From Tillandsia leiboldiana (lineage: Eukaryota; Streptophyta; Magnoliopsida; Poales; Bromeliaceae), in the NCBI GenBank assembly GCA_029204045.2, contig CM055066.1:21425120-21489119 (forward strand): 64,000 nt of DNA. Reading direction: 5' to 3'. Every line of letters starts with the position of its first letter. Within the stretch, counting starts at the first letter, position 1. The position numbers were made by a program, and so were the translations under genes. Below, in pieces: positions 55,376-64,000 of the stretch. The notes beneath the pieces are model-generated. The model was not told the DNA's origin. It saw only the letters and a list, made by a program, of their open reading frames with translations, and did no database searches.

Positions 55376-57433
55376 CACTGGGCCACAAATCTCCCAATAT
55401 CCCTCTTCATGCCTTTCCACCAGAAGTGTGCCTTGAGGTCCTTATACATCTTAGTCCCACCAGGATGTAGGGTATAAGGTGTATAATGGGCCTCTCGCAA
55501 TATCTTCTCTCTAATCTCCTCATCCACTGGCACACATGCTCGGTTCCTGTACCTTAGTACTCCCGAGGCATCCACCGTAAAGTCCCCTGACCGATCACTC
55601 GGAATCTGATCTCTAATCCTGGTCAAGTGGGGGTCCTTGTTTCCCTTTGATCCTGTCCAGCAGAGTGGGCTGCACGACTAACGACGTCAGTCTAGCAGAG
55701 ACCCCAGGGGACACAACCTCTATCTCGAGCCGTCTCATCTCCTCTAATAGCGGTGCCTGGTTTGTGATCAACATAGACAAACTTTGCACCGCCCTCCTAC
55801 TCAAGGCATCAGCGACCACATTAGCTTTGCCTAGGTGGTAGAGAATGTCTACATCATAATCCTTTAGTAGCTCTAACCACCTACGTTGCCTCAAATTCAG
55901 CTTCTTTTGCGTGAACAGGTACTTTAGGCTCTTGTGGTCGGTGTAGATTTCACAATGCTCCCCATATAGATAATGACGCCAAAGCTTCAGTGCAAACACC
56001 ACGGCAGCAAGCTCCAAGTCATGGGTAGGGTAATTCTTCTCATAATCCTTGAGTTGTCTTGATGCATAAGCAATTACCCTCCTTTCCTGCATCAACACAC
56101 AACCAAGTCCGCTGTGTGATGCATCACTGTAGATTACATATCCTTTTCCCATAACAGGGAGGGAAAGGATAGGAGCGGTCATCAGTCTACTCTTTAGCTC
56201 CTCGAAGCTCCTTTGACATTCCTCACTCCAGATAAACTTCACTCCTTTACGCGTCAAGCGAGTGAGGGGTGTGGAAAGCTTCGCAAAGCCTTCCACAACC
56301 CGACGATAATACCCCGCTAAGCCCATAAAACTACGCACCTCAGAAACGGTCGTCGGTCGGGGCCAATCCCGGACCGCCTCAATCTTCGCTGGGTCCACCG
56401 CCACATCTGCGGCGGAAATCATATGGCCCAAGAAGACTACCTCCCGAAGCCAAAACTCGCACTTTGCCAGCTTGGCAAACAACTTCTTCTCTCGTAGAAG
56501 TTGCAGCACAATCCTCAAGTGCTCCTCATGCTCCGCATCACTTCGGGAGCAGACCAAGTTATCATTAATGAAAACTACCACGAATCGATCTAAGTACGGT
56601 CGGAAGATCCGGTTCATTAAATCCATGAATGCGGTAGGGGCATTAGTTAGTCCGAAGGGCATAACTGTAAATTCATAATGCCCATACCGTGATCTAAATG
56701 CCGTTTTCGGAATATCTTCGGCCTTCACCTTCAACTGGTGGTAACCGGACTGCAGATCTATCTTAGAAAAGACACAAGACCCTTGCAGCTGATCAAAAAG
56801 ATCATCGATGCGCGGCAAAGGGTACTTGTTCTTAATGGTCACTTTATTTAATTCCCTATAGTCCACACACAATCGAAGTGACCCATCCTTCTTTTTCACG
56901 AATAGCACCGGCGCTCCCCAAGGCGACACACTCGGCCTACTAAAGTCCTTGTCCATCAAATCCTGGAGTTGCGCCTTGAGCTCTCGTAGCTCAGCCGGTG
57001 CCATCCGGTAAGGAGCCTTTGAGATTGGCGCAGTTCCTAGAACTACGTCAATCACGAATTCGATCTCCCTATCTGGCGGCATGCTTGTCAGCTCAGGTGA
57101 AAAAATATCCGGGAACTCGCGGGCAATAGGGATATCCCCGAGTCCCGGCGCCGCCGTAGGCCCCTCAACAACCCTAGCCAAAAAGGTTACACATCCTCGA
57201 TGGATCATCTGCCTCGCTCGGGAAGTCGAAACCATAGAGGCAAAGAAAGCACTCTGACATCCCCGGTATACCAACATTTCCTGGTCTGGCTCTCTAAGAG
57301 TGACGGTCCTTGCGGCACAATCAATAGTCGCAAAATACCGAGCCAGCCAGTCCATCACGAGGACCACATCGAAGTCCTTCAATTGTCTCAGGACCAACAG
57401 GTCTGCTGGCATAATCCAGGACTCGATTTGCAT
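55376..57433 (-). pseudogene. A' pol remnant (protease end to integrase finger)
   Basis: The main frame 55613-57433 covers the end of protease, RT and RNase H. A net 5-bp loss near 55637 shifts into the next frame, which holds the integrase zinc finger (55376-55626). The RT active site reads FIND in place of FIDD, so a catalytic Asp is replaced by Asn. The protease DTG motif (57560-57585 region) is lost by indels. Not functional. Confidence 0.9.
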
Positions 57434-57586
57434 CGGGCGGGACTAACAGCACTTCTCCATACGCAGAGTGCAATCGGGAATCTACACCTTCCGTGCACAA
57501 GGTGGTAGTCCTATCCCTTCTCTATGCAATGATGCACGTTCTCTACAAATAAAAGAGATGCCCCTATATAAACGAGGTACGAGTCC

Positions 57587-58435
57587 TTATGCTAGAAAGT
57601 AAATCATACCTGCCTCCACTCGGTCAGCTATAGTAGAATCCTTCGCCAGTGCTAAGTCATCCGGACTGCTTAACAACGGCTGTCTCTCTCCAGAAGGGCG
57701 GGGGAACGAAACTTGATCTACTTGAAGGTCTGTCGGTGTAGCTCCCGATCGTAGCTGGGAAGTGGTAGGGACAAACGCCGAAGTAGGTGCCACAGTTATC
57801 CCCGAAGGGCACGTAACTCGTAGGTGCCCAGGCTGTCCACACCGGTAGCAACGTCCCCACCGTTGATCACAAGTACCAGGAAAATGATGACCTCCACAAA
57901 AGATACAGCTGCCAGGAACTCGCAACTGTTGTGACTGCGGCTGCCGCTGAAATCGCCGCTGCGATCTCTGTTGCCTCGATCGTGCCCTTGGCTGAGATAT
58001 GATAGGAGTCAAGACTGAAGACGGTGCTACAAAGGTCGGGAGGGGGCATGTAGCTCGGATGTGGCCCGGCTGCCCACAACGAAAGCATCGACCCCACCTC
58101 AAGTCACAGGTGTGCGACAAATGCAGTCCTTCACAGAATATACATCTGTCTCTGTCGCGAAGCTGTGGCCGTTTCCGAGAACTGGCCTGTCCATCAACAT
58201 CCGGGGCTGGGCGTTTTATCTCAAAACGCCGCTCAGGAGCCCTGGCCCTCTCCCCGACTGCCAGATCACTCCTCTGCGCCAACAGCTGCTCCAAGCACTA
58301 GTCCTGTCGAAAGCTCCTTGCCACCAAATGGGTCACCAAGGCCCACAGTTCTCCCAGCTCGGCAGATACTGCCTGCTCGGGCTCCTCAGAAGGGGTGGGA
58401 ATACCCCCGGCGGAAAAACGACGACGGGGCGACAT
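57587..58435 (-). pseudogene. A' gag remnant with capsid core deleted and zinc-knuckle module duplicated
   Basis: ATG at 58435 (MSPRRR...), about 45 codons, then an in-frame TAG, then sequence that matches A only after the Gag core: about 250 residues are absent. A module made of CIFC...C plus a CCHC knuckle (CFRCGQPGHIRATC) occurs twice, at about 58040-58145 and 57805-57910, where A and B have it once. Confidence 0.85.
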
Positions 58436-58717
58436 ACTGTCACCAGAAGCCACAAATCAGCAAAACAAAACCCCACACGACCCAATCTAGCGAAAGTCAA
58501 AGACATCCCCCTATTTCTGTGACTTTATAACTTTATGTTGTCTGCAGCCAACATAACTGTTCACCAGAAATTGGGTATGTCGATCCCTCTTCGCTCACTG
58601 GAAGAGTCAAATAAATAAATTAACGACTTTCGCAAAATGTCTCATCTCTAGCGCCCTATCATCCTAGGGTCTGCCAAAAGCCTAGGGTTTTCTAAGCCCC
58701 AACTGACCTATCCCTAA

Positions 58718-58729
58718 GCTATGATACCA
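58718..58729 (-). other. Primer binding site of A' (one mismatch)
   Basis: TGGTATCATAGC, one change from TGGTATCAGAGC. Confidence 0.85.
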
Positions 58730-60176
58730 ACTTAATCTGTCACGCCCCGGAACCCGGGCTCGCCAACAGATCCGCCGTGCACACGGGATTTCCCGAGTAC
58801 ACGAAGCGCTGGTAACCTGCTCCGATATAATATGAACAATAAAAGAGCATAATACAGAGCTGAAGTAGAAGAACCACATAGTATCTCAGACTGGAACTAC
58901 AAATAAAGCTGTAATAAGTACAATAATCTCCCAGCTCACCAAAATAGTACAACCAGCTGGCGAAAGCCAGACCCAAAATGAAAGAAAAATACCACAGTCT
59001 GAGTGAAGGGTATAGCATCTGTCTAACAATCCCTCAGTCTCTCAGGAGATCTATCTACTCAGCGATCCCCTTACCACGATCAGCTGATGTTGGCCTAGCA
59101 GCTCCCGCTGACGACTCTGCAAAACATGGGAGAAGAAAGAGAGGAAACAACAATGGGGGTGAGAACTACCAGATAAACCAGTAGCCTCCCCTAGTGGGCA
59201 AAAACCTCAACTCTGACGCACCCACTAGGACTACTAGAGGCAAGAAAGGAATAGGTGGTAAAGCTGTAAACAGAACTGCTGAATAAAGGGGAAACCACCA
59301 CTAGCATGCCTCTAAATGCAGTGCCAAAAGGAATGACTGTATGTATGCATCAGTATCTAACATGCCTGCCTGAAATAACCCAATCAGTGAACCAGTAAGG
59401 ACTGGTACTGCCTGCTGTGCCTTGCCTGCCAAATCGGGTATGTCGGCCAATCCATAACACCGATAGGAAAATAGGAGTCTCAAGGACTCAAAGTCTGTCT
59501 GTCGCACACTCCGGAGCGGCACTCGAGGGGAGCGACCCACACGAGTAAAGTATCTCAGTGATAAGTATCATAAGTGCCATAAAACAGCAGGACTGGATCA
59601 CGACTCTAATCAAAGTGGGAAAAACCATCCACTAAAGAGACCTGATACCCAATCTGATGCAATAGTACTCAATAAGTGGGAAAACTCCATCCCCTAGAAA
59701 AAGCCCGATCCTCAATCTGATGCAAAGATCGACAAGACTCAACCTCAATCTGATGCAAAGATCGACAAGACTCAACCTCAATCTGATGCAAAGATAAACA
59801 TCCGGTCCACCGCCTAATGTCTGCGGTTACCGCAATACCCCACAAGTCCACAATCTAGTACAATCTCGACTACACTATCCCAAACCCCTGCTCATACTCG
59901 AGCAACAAGCATCTGAATGCAAAGGAGAGCAATAAAACATGTCAAGCCCCAATATGATAGTGTAGCAATAAATAGTGGCTAACTAGATGTCCAAGCAAGC
60001 ATGCAATTGTACTATTTAAAAGCTGTAGAAAGATGTCAAATATTTATTTTAAAAAGATTGATTTACTGTACTGATATAAAAGTTATTTGCATGCGAGATT
60101 ATAGCCGTTGTCCCAATCACAGTGTCCCAAGACAAGTTATCATATAATCTGTGGGGTCATATTAAATTTTAGGAGA

Positions 60177-60350
60177 GTTCGTCCCAGCGGTTCTCATCAG
60201 TTGTCATATTAGTTCGTCCCAATGGTTCTCATCAATTGTCATATTAGTTCGTCCCAATGGTTCTCATCAATTGTCATATTAGTTCGTCCCAATGGTTCTT
60301 ATCAATTGTCATATTTGTTCGTCCCAATGGTTCTTATCAATATTTTAGGG
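60177..60350. repeat. 35-bp tandem repeat in A' LTR, five units
   Basis: Unit gttcgtcccaatggttctca plus 15 more bases, starting at 60177, 60212, 60247, 60282 and 60317. The A LTRs have a different mix of the same unit and a 12-bp unit at this place. Confidence 0.9.
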
Positions 60351-61550
60351 GAGTTCTAATAATCCCAGTGAGCTTGTCAAAAATGAGGTAAGCAACAACC
60401 GCCCACCTCGAATAGCTCAAATCATACCCAGATAGTCTTCTGGCTGTCCACAGTCCCCTAAAACTACTGTCTGCCGAAAACGGTGCCCTACAGCAACACA
60501 CATTGCACAGGGTGTAACTATATTATTCATAAAAATACAGCTTTTGCTATTTTTCAAATAGCACAAAAAGAGAGGAGTTTTTCACCTCTGTATAGTGCTC
60601 AGAAAAATCTAGAAAAATTATGGTTGCATTCCTTGAGATGAGTAGATCGAAATCGTCTCTTTGTACGCCTTGATCTGATGTTTCTACGCCAAGATAAAAA
60701 TCGGAGAAGTCGATGCTGTCCAGAAATTTCCACAGCAAAAAAAGGGGGTCAAAGAGGCTTCGGAAACCATGCCAAAAGTGCGAAACAGAGTGAAGTGATC
60801 AACACAAAAATCGAAGCCTTACCTCTTAGGAACGCGCTGCCACAAAAATCGTTCAAAAATTCCACCTGGTTAGCCTACAGGGATTTTTCGACTGAACTGC
60901 GACGGGAAATGGGCCGAAAAAGAAAATCGTCGTAGTGCGCCGCGTCGCAGATAATTCACTATCAGTCACTCCAAAAATTCTAAAATTTCTAGAGGAGAGA
61001 GAGAAGAGAGAGAGGAAAAATTTTTATAGAGTGCCTAAGCTCTGGTTCTCTCTCTAAGGCTCGGATCCCGAGGTGAGAATGGGAGGGAGTGAGGGATTCT
61101 ATTTATAATGGGCCAAGGGAATCTTCCACACCAGATCCGGGTAGAACAGGAAACACCAAAATGGACCAACCAGGACGCGCCACGTTTCCACAAAACAGGA
61201 AACAGCCTGTGCAAGGGCCACTCAGATTGCGCCATGTGTCCACATGGTGCACATGCCCGGTCCCCGCGCCGGGTCTTCCGGAAAATGTCGGCCAATGGGG
61301 TGATGCCACGTGTCACAGACAACGTAGCCTTCTAGAAGCCGTCCAACCAATGAGGGAACGCCATGTGGCAACACCCATCTTCGGTGCTCCCGGTGCACGC
61401 CAGGCCGTGGACCGCGCTCCCGCGTGCCTGCCCGCGCCTGCCCGGGCTGCCCGCGCCGCGCGTCGCTGCGCTCTGCCGCCCTCCGCCGTGCTCTGCCGTG
61501 CTCCGCCGCTGCGCCGCCGCCCGCCGCCGCCCGCCGGTCGCCGCCGGCTG

Positions 61551-61590
61551 CCGGAACAGTAATTCCGGCAGGCCGGAGTTACTGTTCCGG
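61551..61590. repeat. Palindrome of the A type in A' LTR
   Basis: Both 19-nt arms are unchanged from A; only the centre differs (ag in place of g). Confidence 0.85.
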
Positions 61591-61857
61591 TGAACAGTAA
61601 AATTTGGCAAAAAAAATAAAGTAAATATACTATTTTTACCGTTTTCGCGCGCGGAGTCCAAATCCGCTGTCCAGTTCACCAAATTCTCATCCGAAATTTT
61701 GCCGAAAGCCCCCGAAAAAGCCCACTTGCTCTGTTTTTCGTGCCAGATCCATTTTAAAAATCCGTTTTCGACACTACTAGCTTCGATACATCGTATGAGC
61801 TTCCTACAGTCACTGTTTAATGTTGCAACAGTTCCTGCGGAAGTCCGGATCATCACA

Positions 61858-61995
61858 GGTGGACCCCTTGGGTTTAGTCGGTGGTTGGTGGAATAGTATG
61901 ATCTAAGGGATAGAATTAATCAAAGGGTTAGATATAACGGTAGAAAACTTACAAGCACCAATTGCTTTGTGCTTGTACAAACATAGTAGCCGGAC

Positions 61996-62051
<56 letters not shown>
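61858..62051. other. Unassigned stretch between A' and E
   Basis: 194 bp right of A' (TSD expected to be ggtgg). It contains an 8-bp hairpin ACAAGCAC/GTGCTTGT (61951/61969). I see no gene; it may be the last visible piece of the DNA into which A' inserted. Confidence 0.5.

Positions 62052-62055
<4 letters not shown>
62004..62055. repeat. (TG)n microsatellite
   Basis: About 26 TG units ending where the E LTR appears to begin. Confidence 0.95.
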
Positions 62056-62059
<4 letters not shown>

Positions 62060-64000
62060 CCCGGAATCCCCCACGTAGGGTTTGCTGATTGTTGGGCAGC
62101 TTTTAGTGGCCGTTGGGAGTGTTTGTGCGCATGTCGGGCCCAAGAAATGGATTTGTGGTGCCATTTGGAATTTAGTTTGCATCACTGGAGGCCTGCGTGG
62201 TGTGTCGGTGGTGTTTGTGGGCAATTTGGACACAAGTGTTGGACTTCGGGATTAAAAAGGAGATTCCGTGGGAATTGGAGGACCCGTCGGGTGTTTAGGG
62301 GTGATTTCGCGCGACGCAGATGTCAAATTTGGACTTCGGGCGAAGTTTGGATAAAAGTTTACCTCTCCGGTTGCCTTCGAAAATTTTTAGAGTTGGGAAT
62401 TGGCAAATCAGATTTTTAGATTGGACCCGGCGCGAAAATCGGATCAAACTGGCTATCCGGGGGCATTCGGCAAATTTTCGGATGAGAATTTGGAGAAACG
62501 GACATCATTTTTGGATTCAGCGCGCGAAATCGTTAAGAATGGACTATTTACTTGTTTGTTTTGGAGCCCGGTTGAGTTGCACATTTTTCGAGGCGGCGCG
62601 GCACGAACCCCTAGGTTGGCGGCACGCAAATCGAGGCATGGTGCGCGGGGCTCGAGGGCGTACAGACGCACGTGGGCGCTGACGCGCCTTCGGCGCGGGT
62701 CGTGCGGGGCCGCCACGTGGCGGGCCCCCGTTGGCGCCCGCGCGGGCGCGGGGGCACGCGCGCCCGTGTGGCGGGCACGTGTCCCGCGCCTGGGGTGGTG
62801 CGGTGTAACGCGCCCGTGTGGCGGGCGCGTTGCCGCACGCCACCTGGCGCACGGGGCGCGTGCGTGGACCCGGTGCACGCGCCCCGGCCTCGTGGACCAC
62901 CCGGCAGCTGGGCCCCCTCTTTGTGCGGTGCACCGTGGACCGGCAGCGTGGACCTCCTCTCTCTCTCTCCTTCTTTTCTTCTTCTTCTTTCTCCCCCGAG
63001 CGCCATTTCTCCTCCTTTTCTTTTTCTTCTTCTTCACCCGAGCGAGAGGGAGATTGAGGGAGGAGATGGTGGGTGGTGCGGCGGTGCGTCGTGGGCTTCG
63101 TGGAGCGCGCAAGGTTTTCCAACGGAGCGTTTCGGCGGCGGCGGCGTAGTCGGGTAGGTCCCATACTTGTTTTTACGGTGTTTTTGGCACAGTTTGGGGC
63201 GTTCTTTTGGACAGTAAATTGACCCTCTTGCTCTTATCTGTGTTAGGGACCGTGTTCTGCACCGTTTTGCGTGCGGTCTCCGACGCCATGCACCGTTTTG
63301 CGTGCGGACTCTGTTTTGCGTGCGGTTTCTGGCACCGTGCTCCGTTTTGCGTGTGGTCTCCGACGCCGTGCACCGTTTTGCGTGCGTGCTCCGTTTTGCG
63401 TGCGGTTTCCGGCACCGTGCACATTTTGCGTGCGGTCTCCGACGCCGTGCACCGTTTTGCATGCGTGCTCCATTTTGCGTGCAGTTTCTGGCACCGTGCT
63501 CCGTTCTGCATGCGGTCTCCAGCACCGTGCACCGTTTTGCGTGCGGACTCCGGCGGCGTGTACCATTTTGCGTGCGGACTCCATTTTGCGCGCGGGTTTC
63601 GGCACCGTGCTCTGTTCTGCGTGCGGTCTCCGGCACCGTGCTTCGTTTTACGTGCGGACTCCGGCGGCATGCACCGTTTTGCGTGCGGACTCCGTTTTGC
63701 ATGCGAGTTTCGGCACCGTGCTTCGTTTTGCGTGCGGATCGCGTGGAGGCCAATTGCAAGTGTCTACGAGCAATTGGTGGCAAATCGAGGTGGGTGGCCT
63801 TATCTCCAAGTTTTATGGACTGTACAGTAATTCTACTGATGTAGGACTATGCATGATAGTGTATTTCCTTGCGTAGCATGCTAGATTGTAGGAATTGTTA
63901 TTCCTTTTATCATCTGTTAATATAGTTATCTTGGAACTTGACCTAGCACCCCCGTCATATGTTGCATGTGTAACCAGACCAGTAGAAAACCCTCATTTGA
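62052..64000 (+). repeat. LTR of a further chromovirus-like element E (partial, + strand)
   Basis: Starts TGTGAGGTCCCGGAATCCC, like the minus-strand start of the A LTR (TGTGATGATCCGGACTCCC). 62460-62560 matches the U3 block of A in reverse complement (gcaaattttcggatgagaat, ggattcagcgcgcgaaa). A GC-rich part with CACGTG (about 62640-62930), a CT-rich tract (62955-63035) and a minisatellite follow. The window ends before the LTR does. 63739-64000 is AT-richer with nothing recognisable. Confidence 0.75.
63260..63738. repeat. Minisatellite in E LTR with 31-bp and 49-bp units
   Basis: Thirteen units built on caccgttttgcgtgcggtct and related sequence. Units of 31 bp mostly alternate with units of 49 bp, which repeat part of the unit (ccgttttgcgtgcgg) within themselves. 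Long frames on both strands here result from the repeat lacking stops. Confidence 0.9.

Larger units (their letters stand above)
55376..61857 (-). mobile_element. Element A': old, gag-deleted relative of family A, interrupted by C
   Basis: 5' LTR 58738-61857, PBS 58718-58729, gag remnant and pol down to the integrase zinc finger at 55376, where C is inserted (cactg would be the duplicated target). The remaining pol and the 3' LTR must lie left of the window. Sequence is clearly homologous to A but much more diverged than the A copies are from each other. Confidence 0.9.
58738..61857 (-). repeat. A' 5' LTR, 3120 bp
   Basis: Same ends and order of parts as the A LTR. Has a 33-bp repeat (about 59710-59790, cctcaatctgatgcaaag...), a 35-bp repeat (60177-60350), TATA (61099-61107), a GC-rich stretch and the palindrome 61551-61590. 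Only one of the six G-boxes is still CACGTG (near 61305). No gene. Confidence 0.93.

Noticed and set aside
62400..63164. 249-, 219- and 206-codon frames in GC-rich E sequence
   Set aside because: High GC makes stops rare; Arg/Ala/Pro-rich products on both strands match U3 sequence of an LTR, not a gene.
63034..63876. Overlapping frames of 120-249 codons on both strands
   Set aside because: They track the 31/49-bp minisatellite; repeated peptides such as CTVLRA or RKTEHGA follow the DNA repeat and no domain is present.

Overview
The window is a block of nested LTR retrotransposons and I see no host gene in it. Plant chromovirus (Ty3/gypsy, Tekay/Del-like) polyproteins, a SIRE/Maximus-like Ty1/copia element with an extra env-like frame, and initiator-Met tRNA primer sites (TGGTATCAGAGC) point to a flowering plant nuclear genome. 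I cannot name the species.

Layout, outermost first. (1) A' (55376-61857, - strand) is an old, gag-deleted gypsy element. Its 5' LTR is 58738-61857; the rest lies left of the window. (2) C (+ strand) is inserted in the integrase region of A'. It is a non-coding LARD-like element with a 4.95-kb 3' LTR (50423-55375), a 2.1-kb internal domain without long frames (48311-50422), and a 5' LTR of which only the last 770 bp are visible (18903-19666 plus 48305-48310). (3) Two elements lie inside the 5' LTR of C. The A tandem (1-18902, - strand) has the order LTR-internal-LTR-internal-LTR. D (19667-48299, - strand) is copia, sits 6 bp from the end of the C LTR, and has TSD ggggc on both sides. (4) Inside the env-like frame of D lies the B tandem (21938-39542, - strand), also LTR-internal-LTR-internal-LTR, with TSD ctcta on both sides and a 100-N assembly gap in its middle LTR. 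(5) Right of A' there is a short unassigned stretch, a (TG)n run, and the start of another related LTR (E, + strand, 62052 to the window end).

A, A', B and probably E are related chromoviruses. They share the PPT context, a U3 block, G-box (CACGTG) promoter arrays, and (A, A', B) a small hairpin. Their gag-pol frames carry protease, RT, RNase H, integrase and a C-terminal chromodomain-like segment, but each copy is broken by nonsense codons, frameshifts or deletions. Indels in B cluster around the assembly gap and are probably consensus errors.

The most interesting signals are non-coding. The LTR of D has eight mini-hairpins that share the loop AATCCA but have different, self-complementary stems. 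They are followed by three long hairpins and then, upstream of the TATA box, by paired GATCCGGATC palindromes. A second palindrome/telo-box/TATA module lies upstream of the env-like frame and looks like an internal promoter. C is packed with hairpins in its LTR and internal domain, some with compensatory differences between repeats.
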